Source: Clostridia bacterium (GTDB lineage Bacteria > Bacillota > Clostridia > TANB77 > CAG-508). From it: a stretch of 46,098 nt of DNA. Location of the stretch: contig JAAWFD010000032.1 in the NCBI GenBank assembly GCA_022794615.1, positions 1 through 46,098 of the forward strand. The letters run 5' to 3'. The position numbers and the translations under genes are program-made. The notes under the pieces are model-generated. The model did no database searches. It saw only the letters and a program-made list of their open reading frames with translations, and had not been told where the DNA came from. Shown here piece after piece: positions 1 through 9,040 of the stretch. Every line of letters starts with the position of its first letter. Within the stretch, counting starts at the first letter, position 1.

Positions 1-85
1 TGTTGGAATATAATTTTATTTTTTTAATACATAATTCCATCTCTACTTTCAAACAGCTTAAATATAACTTTATTTTTTAGAACAC

Positions 86-131
86 CTTATTTCGCAGGCA
101 ACGGTAATCACCGTTACCTAGAAAAATAGCT
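86..131 (+). repeat. Intergenic palindromic element, copy 1
   Basis: The 24-nt core (96-119) is an almost perfect inverted repeat centred on AACGGTAATCACCGTT, followed by GAAAAATAGCT. The same core and right flank recur near 26.3 and 28.9 kb, and a covariant version near 38.7 kb. The outer arms pair only weakly here. It lies 3' of the minus-strand surface-protein gene, so a role at a transcript end is possible. Confidence 0.75.
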
Positions 132-198
132 AAAATAAAAAAACATTAGTATTTGTTGCAAAATGCAAAGAAGTCTCATAACACTCTATTTAACAGGA

Positions 199-235
199 AA
201 AGAGATAACAAACTCTTTTAGTTTATTACCTCTTT
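199..235 (-). terminator. Possible weak terminator after the 1340-aa surface-protein gene
   Basis: AAAGAGATAACAAACT (199-214) and AGTTTATTACCTCTTT (220-235) form a 16-bp stem with two mismatches and a 5-nt loop. On the minus strand only a short T-rich tail (TCTCTTTTCC) follows, so termination would be inefficient. It could also be just an inverted repeat. Confidence 0.35.
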
Positions 236-239
236 CTTT

Positions 240-295
240 GTTATAACCTTTTAGTTATAATCTTTTAGTTATAACCTTTCAGTTAGTATCTTTTT
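240..295. repeat. Four tandem copies of a 14-bp unit
   Basis: GTTATAACCTTTTA is repeated four times end to end with a few substitutions; the last copy is the most diverged. It sits between the stop of the surface-protein gene at 317 and the inverted repeat at 199-235. No function is evident; slippage during replication is the simplest origin. Confidence 0.7.
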
Positions 296-316
296 TTATA
301 TTTTTATAGTTAGATA

Positions 317-3300
317 TTAGACATTTTTATTAATAATCTTTTTTCTTATTAGTATAATTCCTACTATTAGTATTGATAATCCTACTATTGATATTCCTAC
401 ATATGTAATAATGTTCATATCACTACCTGTTGGTGGTGTAATTATTAATCTTACTGTATCATCATCAGATTCATTTGGACTTGCAGGATTTACAATTGGA
501 TTATAATTTCCTGGTATCGCATTTTCAAATGGTCTACTTCCTGCTATTTCAGACACTTCTATAAAATTCTCTATTGTAATTTCATCTTTACTTGCTAATA
601 ATTTACTTGCATACAATTTTACTGATTTTGCATTGTCTGCACCTATTTTTATATTTGCTAATTTGTTTTGTTCTATTGATTTTGGTTTTAATTGTGATAT
701 TACATATTTGCTTTCATTAGGTTTTATACTATTGTATACTTCTTCTGATATATATCCTAAATCTCTTAATTGATCAATTGTTGTTATATCCCAATCTTGA
801 TTATTCTTCTCTTTATCAAATACCATTTCTGAATCCATATAATCTGCTAAGTTATTAATTGTTATTGTCTTTATCTGTCCTTCTTTTACTCCATAGTAAT
901 AATATTCTTGACTATCATAATCTACTTCACTAGTATTCTTTACTGTTATTGTATATTCTAGTTCTAATGTTGCACCATGTAATAAATTCGTTTCAATCTC
1001 TACTGGTACTATTCCATCTAATCCTGAACGTACAAATTGTAGTTTAGAATTTATATCTGATGGATTTCCCTGTACTAGAACTTCTTGGTTTGAAGTCTTT
1101 ATTGTCATAAATGTTATGTCTTTTGATGTTTCTATACTATTTTTTGGTTTTTCTATAATTCCGAAATCCATGTTTGTATAATTATTTATAAATTCCTGAT
1201 GTACTAATTTTCCTTCATCATCATACCATGCTGATATTTGTGTATCTTTGGATGTATGTTCTACTCCTATATTTAACTTTGCTGTAAATGCTTCTGCAGT
1301 TGTTTTTGCATATACATTTTTAATTGTTGCATTATTTACTACATTTGGCATTCCTGCATTTCTTTGTGCCATATCGTCTATAGCATCTGAATATCTGCTA
1401 TTTTCTTGTATTACATACCACTTATCACTGCTATATGTTTTACCATTATATTCTAGTGTTTGGTTTGCTATTGCATTTTTAATTATTCCCGATGTTATTA
1501 TTGTAGATTTATATTCATTTACATCAGTTATTTCTCTTACTAGATTCCCTGATTTATCTAATATTTGGTTTCCTTTTTCATAGATATATTGAATCTTGTA
1601 TTCTCCTGGTAAAATTCCAACATATTTTTTAGTGTTTTCATCATAATAACCAAATTTATAGTTTCCATGTTCATCTGTTTTAGCTATTACTTGTTCTCCA
1701 TTTGAATATGTTGCTACTTTATAGTTTCCATCTACATCTCTTTGAATATTTCCATTTTCATCAAGTTGTACTAATCTTACTGTTACACCTTTTACTACAT
1801 TTTCATTTTCATCAAGAATACCATTTCCTAATCTTTCTTGTCCTTGTCCTACCATTTTGTCAGCATCAATATCTTCAAATACTGTTCCTGATAATGCCCT
1901 TTCTGTTGTTGCTTGTAGCTTAAATCCTGGTGCTACTTCTGTATCATCTTCCATTTTGCAATTATTGACTGGGTCTGTTGCACATAATATTGAATTAATA
2001 TCTACTTGTGCGTTATTTGGGCTTGAATTTACATCTATTGCTGCATATAATTCTCCTACTGCACATGTATCTCCTGGTGCTCTATATGTATTTAATCCAT
2101 AACTACTTACCCCATATCTTGTTTGATAACTTGTTATTTCTGTTATATTTCTTAATGGCTCTTTTTCCCCATTTAATAAGCTATATACAAAATCTTCGCT
2201 TACTTCATATCTTATATATGCTACGTCTCTTGTTTCTTGTGGTTTTAAAGTTACATTTATATTAATATCACATCTATTTAATACTGTTCCTATTTCTGTA
2301 GGTGATTCTGAATTTATACCTTGTAGACTTAATATTTTGTCTCGAGTATCTGCCCATCCTACTATTCTGTTATAGTTTGCATCATAATAGTTTGCTATAC
2401 TTCCAATATCCATCTGTAATGTTGTACTTGCATTTTGGACATTCACTTTGTAAACTACTTCTACACTTAACCTTGCTTTACCATCTATTGCTGCTTGTAT
2501 ATCTGATGCATATACAGCTCTTTCATATATATCTAAATATTTGTTTTGATATCTTACACCTATATTTATTCCTGAATTATTAGTATAATGTTTTTTTCTT
2601 GTTGCATAATCATATACATATTGATAATTATTTACTGTTACTATTACTGCTTCTATATCATTTGATAATTCCATATTTGGTAATTCTCTTGTTCTTATAC
2701 CAAAATTGATATCAGTATATTCAATATTTTTTATTATTTTTTCTACTTCTACACCTTGTATTACTTCAACTTCTTTTCTTTCACTTGATTCAGAATTCAT
2801 TCCTTTATATGCAGACATATTATCAGTTCTTGCTGTTATTAAATTGTTGAAATTGTTTGAGTTGACTTCACTAGTTATTGGGTTATATTGTGAGCTTAGC
2901 TGTCTTCTTTCATTCACATTTTCCGTTCCTTTTGAACCAGATTTTAATGTTTCTATTTTTTGTACAGCTGCATAGTCATATCCATTATATCTAATTCTTA
3001 CTGTATAATTGTCTACTTGGTCATAATCTAAGCCATCAAATGAATATGCTCCATTGGATGTAGTAGTTTCTTTTATTACATTTCCACTTCCATCTAATAA
3101 TTGTACCGTTATGCCACTTATTTTATTTTCATTACTATCATATATGTTGTTAAACTCATTTTCCTTTCCTGATGGTACATCTTGCCATACAAATCCTGAT
3201 ATTTTAGCACTACTCTCTCCTGATGATTGTGGTGGTGGAGGTGGTGGAGGCGGTGTAAGTGTTGTCCACTCTACTAATTTACTATCCTGTCCTCCTTCAG

Positions 3301-4339
3301 ATGCAAAGTATATTAATTGTTGCCCACTTGCTGCTGGATTTTTTAATAATATTATTCTTGCTTTGAATTCTGCATTTGTTACTGTTACTTTTACATTTAT
3401 ATTTTCAGATGTTATGTATTCATTTATTACTGCATAGAATTCTACATTGTTTGGTACATTGCCTGTTCCTATTTCAAATGTTCCATCTGCTTTCTTTCTT
3501 GCCCAACCTGCCGATTTTCCTTCTACTGTTACTACTGTTGCTGCTCCACTATAAGTCATCTTTAATGGTCCTATAAATGTGCTTGAGCCTTGATAAGTTA
3601 CACTTGGTCTATAATCTTCTGAATCAACTTTGTTTGCACTTGCTGCTCCTGTTGTTCCCGATGATGTTGCTATTGCTGTTGCTATATTTTTTTCTGTTTT
3701 ATTATAATTTGATGCTCCAAATGTATTTGCTGTTGAATTTCTATAGAAATCACTATCTAGTATTCCTGAACTGTCTATTAATTTTTTAAATCCCCAGTTA
3801 TGCCATACATTATATATTGTTGATTTTAATTGTCCTTCGTTTGTGCTTATTCCTGATTGTGTTCCATTTGCTTTATATATTAAGTATGCCATTTGTGTAG
3901 CAATTCTATCAGTATTGTCATTTATCTGTACATGTGTATTTCCTTTTCCATATATGTCTATTTTTCCATATCCTGATTTGTTTATATCTATTACATTTAC
4001 AATTTCTAAAGTTGCTCCTGCAATTGTACTTTGTCTGTGGTATAAACATGTTGCTGTATTATATCTTATATCTGCTACATTATTGTATCCTGCTGCTACT
4101 ATATTTTTTATATTAAATATATTTTCTACTGATTCGTTTACAAATCCTTGCTTATCATGTTCTATTGCATATGCAAGTGACCCTGTTGTATATTTGTTGT
4201 TTCTAACAGGTATATTATTAATAAATGTTGCATTTACATCTATTTGAGTCAAGAAGAATGCTATTGATATAATACTTACTATTATTGCTGATATTGTTAA
4301 TGAGATTTTTAATTTACTAGTTTTTAATTTATTATTCAT
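317..4339 (-). CDS. Large surface protein with SdrD-type B domains and a C-terminal anchor (1340 aa)
   Basis: A signal peptide (about residues 1-36) is followed by an N-terminal region containing TCLYHRQ (Cys98) and ATQMAYLIY. This resembles the layout of thioester-type adhesin domains, but the reactive Gln is not clearly placed. A linker of eight prolines (362-369) leads into an SdrD-type B domain (KISGFVWQDVPSG, from about 378). A long middle region carries ATRKKHY and YIRYEV motifs, a second B domain starts at LSGTVFEDID, and the protein ends in TPPTG, one membrane helix and RKKIINKNV. The tail looks like a degenerate xPxTG sorting signal, but no sortase is in the window. From residue 300 on it parallels the C-terminal half of the 2933-aa protein upstream. 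The ATG is preceded by GGAAGGGAG and starts 21 bp after the previous gene, so the two are cotranscribed. An adhesin or matrix role is inferred. Confidence 0.85.
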   Translation of the reverse strand: MNNKLKTSKLKISLTISAIIVSIISIAFFLTQIDVNATFINNIPVRNNKYTTGSLAYAIEHDKQGFVNESVENIFNIKNIVAAGYNNVADIRYNTATCLYHRQSTIAGATLEIVNVIDINKSGYGKIDIYGKGNTHVQINDNTDRIATQMAYLIYKANGTQSGISTNEGQLKSTIYNVWHNWGFKKLIDSSGILDSDFYRNSTANTFGASNYNKTEKNIATAIATSSGTTGAASANKVDSEDYRPSVTYQGSSTFIGPLKMTYSGAATVVTVEGKSAGWARKKADGTFEIGTGNVPNNVEFYAVINEYITSENINVKVTVTNAEFKARIILLKNPAASGQQLIYFASEGGQDSKLVEWTTLTPPPPPPPPQSSGESSAKISGFVWQDVPSGKENEFNNIYDSNENKISGITVQLLDGSGNVIKETTTSNGAYSFDGLDYDQVDNYTVRIRYNGYDYAAVQKIETLKSGSKGTENVNERRQLSSQYNPITSEVNSNNFNNLITARTDNMSAYKGMNSESSERKEVEVIQGVEVEKIIKNIEYTDINFGIRTRELPNMELSNDIEAVIVTVNNYQYVYDYATRKKHYTNNSGINIGVRYQNKYLDIYERAVYASDIQAAIDGKARLSVEVVYKVNVQNASTTLQMDIGSIANYYDANYNRIVGWADTRDKILSLQGINSESPTEIGTVLNRCDININVTLKPQETRDVAYIRYEVSEDFVYSLLNGEKEPLRNITEITSYQTRYGVSSYGLNTYRAPGDTCAVGELYAAIDVNSSPNNAQVDINSILCATDPVNNCKMEDDTEVAPGFKLQATTERALSGTVFEDIDADKMVGQGQERLGNGILDENENVVKGVTVRLVQLDENGNIQRDVDGNYKVATYSNGEQVIAKTDEHGNYKFGYYDENTKKYVGILPGEYKIQYIYEKGNQILDKSGNLVREITDVNEYKSTIITSGIIKNAIANQTLEYNGKTYSSDKWYVIQENSRYSDAIDDMAQRNAGMPNVVNNATIKNVYAKTTAEAFTAKLNIGVEHTSKDTQISAWYDDEGKLVHQEFINNYTNMDFGIIEKPKNSIETSKDITFMTIKTSNQEVLVQGNPSDINSKLQFVRSGLDGIVPVEIETNLLHGATLELEYTITVKNTSEVDYDSQEYYYYGVKEGQIKTITINNLADYMDSEMVFDKEKNNQDWDITTIDQLRDLGYISEEVYNSIKPNESKYVISQLKPKSIEQNKLANIKIGADNAKSVKLYASKLLASKDEITIENFIEVSEIAGSRPFENAIPGNYNPIVNPASPNESDDDTVRLIITPPTGSDMNIITYVGISIVGLSILIVGIILIRKKIINKNV
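3233..3256 (-). other. Eight-proline linker in the 1340-aa surface protein
   Basis: Codons 362-369 encode PPPPPPPP straight after the sequence VEWTTLT. In the giant paralogue the matching VEWTT is followed by two SpaA-type domains instead. The linker therefore sits where those two domains would be. Confidence 0.8.
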
Positions 4340-4360
4340 TTTTTATTCTCCCTTCCTCTA

Positions 4361-7300
4361 TTATTTTATAACCTTTTTCTTGATTATATATATTCCTGTT
4401 AATATTATTATTACACTATTGAATACTACTAATATGTATGCAAATATTCCACCTGTTGCTGGGTTTATTAACATCTCTGCTGTACTTTCATTATTACTTA
4501 AATTTATATCTTTGTATTCTTTGCTATTTGTTGTTTTTGTTATTTTTGCTATATTTGTTATATCAAAGCTTTCTTCTGAATTATCTTTTACTAATGTTAA
4601 TGTTATATCTTTGCTTTCTCCTGGATTTATTACAATACTAGCTAAGCTATTATTGTATAAGTTTCCATCACTTGTAGAATACCATTGTGCATTTAATTCT
4701 GAATTAAATCTCATGTTGTCTGGTAAATAATCTATTATTTCTGTTGCATATCCTGGTAACTCTCCTACATTACTTATTCTTATTGTATATTCTACTAATA
4801 CTGTTGAACCTGCAATTTGTTTACTTGGGATTTCTTCTCTTACTAGTTTTTGGTCTTCATATTTTGTAGTCCTTGTTTCTTGTGAAGTTTTTACTATTAC
4901 TTTTGTGATGTATTTGTCTAATTGTAAGTCAAATTTCTTTAACTCTACTAATTGTAAGTCTATATCAGTTCTATTTTCTTTTAGGTTTATACTGTTTGTT
5001 ATTGCAACTTTTTCTTCACTTTCTGCATTACTTATTATATAGTCTTTTACATTTGAAGCTCCTGATAGTTCATATATATTTGTATCGTATTTAAATATTA
5101 TGTTATAGTTACCTTCTGATAATCCTGAAATTTTGTATTGCCCTTCATTATTTGTTTTTACTTCTATTTCTTTTCCTTCGCTATCTTTTACAAAACTATT
5201 TTGGTTATTTAAGTCTATTACTTTTACAGTAATATTACTTATTCCTTCATTATTGTCTTTTACTCCATTTTTATTTCTGTCTATCCATGCTGTTCCTGAT
5301 ATATTATAAGTTCCTTCAGGATTTCCTTGTCCTTCATCTATGTATTCACTCTCTATTTGTATATTTGCAACATTAGATTGAATCTTTTCTCCTCCATTTA
5401 ATGTTACTGTTACTGTGTTTTGTATTTGTTTACTTGGTATTTTAATTGCACTTACTTTTGTTTCTATTATGACTTTTATTGTCTCTCCTTTTTCTATTTC
5501 TGTCATAATGCTTATTATTCCGTTTTGACAAGTTCCTGTTTGGTCTTCATTTTGCCCTTTCTGTACAAGTGTTACTTTTTGTATTTCTAATCCTGATGGT
5601 AAATAATCTTCTATTGAAATTACAGAACTTATATTTCCTGTATTTCTTACTTCTGCTGTTATTATTACATTATCTCCATCTTTTACCTTTTGATTTTCTG
5701 ATATATTTAGAGTTTGTTTTACAGATACTTGTGTTTTGCCTTGTAATACTTTTACCTCTACTTTATTTGAAACATTATCATCAATTTTTATATATACACC
5801 TTCTGCACTTTCTAACTTGTCTATTGGCATATCTTTCGTATATATTGATGATTGTAATAATACTTGTTTACCTGCTTTTAAGTTTGTTATATTTAATTCT
5901 ACATAATTTTCGTTTGAGTTATATCTTATGTTGTTTATTAAATTGTCAATTTCCTCGTATATATCTGCTTGCACTTCTTCATCATAATATAAGCTGTATG
6001 CTTTTATTTCTGATAAATCTTTATTCCATTCTAATCCTTCTGATAAATATATTCTTACTTTTTTGTTTATTATATCTTTATCTGTTAGATTTTTTATTGT
6101 TGTTGATACTGGCATTATTGAGTCTGTATGTATTTCTACTTCTTCATTATATGCTAATTTGTTTGTTATTTTTATTTCTGCATCTTTTATTATATTTGTT
6201 ATTGTTTGTATTGTACTTTCTGCCATATTTGTTGATGATATTGTTATATTTGTTTTCGAACTATTATTTTCTGACATTTTTCTTGTTACTGCTCTATATA
6301 TTAGTTCTCTTGATTCATTTGGCTGTAAGTTCTGTATTGTAAATATTTTTGTATCTGTGTCTAATTCTCCATATGTATGTTCTATAAATTCTCCATCTTC
6401 TATCATAGGATTTGTTACTATTACTTCTTTTAGATCATACATCTTTCCATTTTCTTGTAGTGCTCTTACATTTAAACTTGTTACTGTTTCATCAGATATA
6501 TTTGTTATTCTTACTGTGTACTTTATTATTTGTTCATTATAAATTTCATCATTGTTATTTAGTACAGCCCCATCTCCTAATTGTGCTAATGTTTCTACCA
6601 TAAATTTGCCATCTATAATTTCTATATTTCCTATTGCCTCTTTTTCATCTGTTGCTAGTTTTACTTTGTTGTTTATACTATATTCTGTTCCTGAATATGT
6701 ATAGCTTGATACTGCTTCTATTTCTATCTTTTCATTGTAATATAAATTTGCTGGTACTTCGATTAATCCCTCTATTGTTTTTATTTCTCCTGGCTCTAGT
6801 ACTATGCTGTTTTCTGTCTTGCTCATTAATTGCGTTTCTTCTTGCTTATAGCTTGTTTGTTTTGCTACTATTGTATTATCTACTGTAATTGGCACTCCAT
6901 AGTTATTTATTATTGTATATTTTACTGGTACTTGTACTGCTCTTTTATTTAATATTGCTAACTCTCCTACTACTTCTATTGCAGTATCACTATATTTTTC
7001 TAAAACAGCTCCTTGACCATTGTAATTTTCTGTTTTTAGATTTGTTACTACTTTTTCATTTGATGATACAATGTTTATTCCTTTTGATTGTGCTTGATAT
7101 GTTGTTCCTTTGTTTGTATATGACATTTTTATTGTGTCTACCTTATTTGCCATCATTCTTTTTACTTCTACATTTGCATTTAATATTATTTGTGTATTTA
7201 TATCACTTGCTATATGATTTGACTGTTTTCCATTAAGTTCAATATATATTTCATTATTTTCAGTAATTGATACATGTTTAACAGTAAAGTTTCCACCTTC

Positions 7301-8650
7301 CGCTGATATTTTTATGTTTTTCTCTATTTCTTTTACCGTTACTCCTTCTGGCATTTTAATTGTAAATGTTGGGTTTTCAAATAACTGGTCTTTATCCATT
7401 GTATTTGTATTTAATGTTATTACTATTCCTATGTTTTGTGTCCCATTTATTGATGATATTGTTTCTATATCCTTTAGTCTGATTGTTGCATGTGCTGTTG
7501 GTTCTATTAAGTCTATCTCTGATTTTTCTTCTATACCATTTATCATTACTTTTTCTTCTATTTTTTCAAAGTTTGATATATTGTCATTATTTTTATCTGT
7601 TACTAATACTTTTTTGTTTTCTATTTTCAGTCCATATGATACCGTTTTTATATCAGATATACTCTGTATTGTAATTGCTACTGTTTTTTCTGGATATGAT
7701 ACTAATATGTATGTTGAGCCTTCTGCTTCTACCAATGTATCCTGATTTATTGTATTTTCTGTTGTTCTTCCTTGTTCGTCTACTGATGTTATTTTTAATT
7801 CATATCTTCCATATTCATCTGCAAACATTGATGATAAATAATTTTTGCTAATTCTACTAGTTTTATAATATGTTTTTGCTACTAACTTACTTCCATCTTT
7901 ATTTATTATTTGAGGAATTAATGTATCTAGTTTTACATTGTTGGATTGTGTTTTATTTAAGTATGATGTTTCTATTTCTATATTTTGTGTATACTCTGTT
8001 TGTTTTGTTCCTTCTGTAGCATACATGCTTCCTTTATATATTTCTGTTGGAACTTCTACTTTTGCACTTATAACACTTCCCATCTGAGATATTTTTGTTT
8101 TTGCTGTATCTTCTATTTGGTATTCTTTGCTGTCCACTTTTGCTTTTACTTTTGTTGCCCATGTTATATCTGCTTCTTCCCCATTGTCCCATACATCAGC
8201 AGAATATAAATAAACTATTTTGTGTCTTGTTTCCCCTTCTATTGTGTTTGGTGTTATTGTTAATATTCCACTTCCATAGTTTGATTTATAACCTGTTATT
8301 AAATTTACTATTTTTGTAGTTGATGGTAATTTTCCATTTATTTTTGGAACATCAATTTCAATTTTTCCATCTGTTATTTTTTGTTCTGCATCTTTTTGTA
8401 AATTGATATTTAATTCCACTTGTAGTAATACCACATCTTCTACTTTTATATATTTTTGTACTCTATTAGATATCTTAGTTGTAATTCCTTCTACGGGTAC
8501 TTGTGATGTCACATTCTCATTTACTAATATAGCATATGTTTCTTTGGCAATTAAAATAAAGTTAGCTATTGTCAATGTCATAACTAACATCATGGCTATC
8601 ATCTTGTTAATAATGCTTGTCTTTTGTTGTTTCTCTGTGTTTACTAGCAT
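4361..8650 (-). CDS. Large surface protein with repeat domains, an SdrD-type B domain and a C-terminal anchor (1429 aa)
   Basis: The N-terminus has a hydrophobic signal segment (about residues 15-40). Most of the protein is beta-rich repeats of the DUF11 and related kind, with phrases such as VRITNISDETV and AEVRNTGNIS. An SdrD-type B domain starts near residue 1120 (YNISGTAWIDRNKNGVKD), followed by a DUF11-like domain (FDLQLDKYITK) and the tail NPATG, a membrane helix and KKKVIK. NPATG resembles a non-canonical sorting motif. The whole length parallels the N-terminal half of the 2933-aa protein encoded upstream. The ATG at 8650 follows AAGGAGG at good spacing, and a predicted promoter lies at 8688-8715. 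The next gene starts 21 bp after its stop, suggesting a two-gene operon. Ligand and function are unknown. Confidence 0.85.
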   Translation of the reverse strand: MLVNTEKQQKTSIINKMIAMMLVMTLTIANFILIAKETYAILVNENVTSQVPVEGITTKISNRVQKYIKVEDVVLLQVELNINLQKDAEQKITDGKIEIDVPKINGKLPSTTKIVNLITGYKSNYGSGILTITPNTIEGETRHKIVYLYSADVWDNGEEADITWATKVKAKVDSKEYQIEDTAKTKISQMGSVISAKVEVPTEIYKGSMYATEGTKQTEYTQNIEIETSYLNKTQSNNVKLDTLIPQIINKDGSKLVAKTYYKTSRISKNYLSSMFADEYGRYELKITSVDEQGRTTENTINQDTLVEAEGSTYILVSYPEKTVAITIQSISDIKTVSYGLKIENKKVLVTDKNNDNISNFEKIEEKVMINGIEEKSEIDLIEPTAHATIRLKDIETISSINGTQNIGIVITLNTNTMDKDQLFENPTFTIKMPEGVTVKEIEKNIKISAEGGNFTVKHVSITENNEIYIELNGKQSNHIASDINTQIILNANVEVKRMMANKVDTIKMSYTNKGTTYQAQSKGINIVSSNEKVVTNLKTENYNGQGAVLEKYSDTAIEVVGELAILNKRAVQVPVKYTIINNYGVPITVDNTIVAKQTSYKQEETQLMSKTENSIVLEPGEIKTIEGLIEVPANLYYNEKIEIEAVSSYTYSGTEYSINNKVKLATDEKEAIGNIEIIDGKFMVETLAQLGDGAVLNNNDEIYNEQIIKYTVRITNISDETVTSLNVRALQENGKMYDLKEVIVTNPMIEDGEFIEHTYGELDTDTKIFTIQNLQPNESRELIYRAVTRKMSENNSSKTNITISSTNMAESTIQTITNIIKDAEIKITNKLAYNEEVEIHTDSIMPVSTTIKNLTDKDIINKKVRIYLSEGLEWNKDLSEIKAYSLYYDEEVQADIYEEIDNLINNIRYNSNENYVELNITNLKAGKQVLLQSSIYTKDMPIDKLESAEGVYIKIDDNVSNKVEVKVLQGKTQVSVKQTLNISENQKVKDGDNVIITAEVRNTGNISSVISIEDYLPSGLEIQKVTLVQKGQNEDQTGTCQNGIISIMTEIEKGETIKVIIETKVSAIKIPSKQIQNTVTVTLNGGEKIQSNVANIQIESEYIDEGQGNPEGTYNISGTAWIDRNKNGVKDNNEGISNITVKVIDLNNQNSFVKDSEGKEIEVKTNNEGQYKISGLSEGNYNIIFKYDTNIYELSGASNVKDYIISNAESEEKVAITNSINLKENRTDIDLQLVELKKFDLQLDKYITKVIVKTSQETRTTKYEDQKLVREEIPSKQIAGSTVLVEYTIRISNVGELPGYATEIIDYLPDNMRFNSELNAQWYSTSDGNLYNNSLASIVINPGESKDITLTLVKDNSEESFDITNIAKITKTTNSKEYKDINLSNNESTAEMLINPATGGIFAYILVVFNSVIIILTGIYIIKKKVIK

Positions 8651-8687
8651 TTTATTTCCTCCTTATTTATATATAACCTCTTGCCAA

Positions 8688-8715
8688 TTTTACCATTTTT
8701 TTCTTATTATGTCAA
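8688..8715 (-). promoter_or_regulatory. Predicted sigma-A promoter for the two-gene surface-protein operon
   Basis: On the minus strand TTGACA (8710-8715) and TAAAAT (8688-8693) are 16 bp apart, with TGG directly before the -10 box (an extended -10). The gene starts 37 bp downstream at 8650. This lets the 1429- and 1340-aa proteins be made independently of the giant gene, whose transcript should stop at the terminator at 8931-8976. Confidence 0.7.
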
Positions 8716-8749
8716 TCAATTTTCGCCTATTTTCAAGCTTTTTTGAGTA

Positions 8750-8776
8750 GTGTCATGGGGACGTTCTTTTTGACAC
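8750..8776. repeat. REP-like 27-nt element, copy 1
   Basis: Bounded by GTGTCA and TGACAC with the core TGGGGACGTTCTTTT. It is in inverted orientation relative to the copy at 9014-9040, differing by one base. From memory, near-identical sequences recur in clostridial genomes next to REP-associated transposases, but no transposase is in this window. Confidence 0.75.
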
Positions 8777-8930
8777 ATTTTCTCTTTGTTTAATATATAA
8801 GAAAAATGTGTGCTAACAAAAGCAAAGTCTTCGACATCCACATGTGCATTTTGCTTCGCTAATATGCACAGATTAATGAAACTTAACCTTATTGTATACG
8901 TAAAAATCTTCGATTTTTCCTATACATTAA

Positions 8931-8976
8931 AAAAACCCAAATTATTAAACTTATTTGTTTAATAATTTAGGTTTTT
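8931..8976 (-). terminator. Rho-independent terminator after the giant surface-protein gene
   Basis: CCCAAATTATTAAAC and GTTTAATAATTTAGG form a stem of about 15 bp around a 6-nt loop, with an A run on one side and a T run on the other. On the minus strand it ends in GGGTTTTTTT. It lies 40-85 bp after the giant gene's stop, inside the segment bracketed by the REP-like repeats. It could also work on the plus strand. Confidence 0.8.
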
Positions 8977-9013
8977 AACTTATTGTAGATTTATATCTTT
9001 ATTTTAACTGTGT

Positions 9014-9040
9014 GTGTCAAAAAGGACGTCCCCATGACAC
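9014..9040. repeat. REP-like 27-nt element, copy 2, overlapping the end of the giant gene
   Basis: This copy reads GTGTCA...TGACAC with the core AAAAGGACGTCCCCA. The last codons and stop of the giant gene lie inside it: minus-strand codons from 9040 to 9017 read V S W G R P F stop. The paralogues end in plain basic tails instead. Confidence 0.8.

Larger units (their letters stand above)
1..316. other. Gene-free left edge downstream of the first surface-protein gene
   Basis: No coding region is visible. The stretch holds one copy of the intergenic palindrome (core 96-119), an imperfect inverted repeat (199-235) and four 14-bp tandem repeats (240-295), all downstream of the minus-strand gene that ends at 317. 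The first 80 bases are plain AT-rich sequence in which nothing was recognised. Confidence 0.6.
8651..9016. other. Intergenic region between the giant gene and its neighbour, bracketed by inverted REP-like repeats
   Basis: This 366-bp gap holds a strong promoter for the downstream gene (8688-8715), a REP-like element (8750-8776), a hairpin with TGTGCAT/ATGCACA arms, a second hairpin with arms GTATA/TATAC and a TTCG-containing loop, and a clear terminator (8931-8976). The second REP-like copy (9014-9040) runs into the end of the giant gene. No coding region is visible. Confidence 0.75.

Noticed and set aside
3233-3256. GG-rich track on the plus strand as a G-quadruplex
   Set aside because: The run is explained by eight proline codons on the coding strand; its G runs are only two bases long.
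5569-6342. Long plus-strand ORFs rich in Leu, such as the 257-aa one here
   Set aside because: They lie antisense to well-supported genes, have no ribosome-binding site, and their composition follows from the AT-rich codons of the minus-strand gene. The other plus-strand ORFs inside minus-strand genes were dropped for the same reason.
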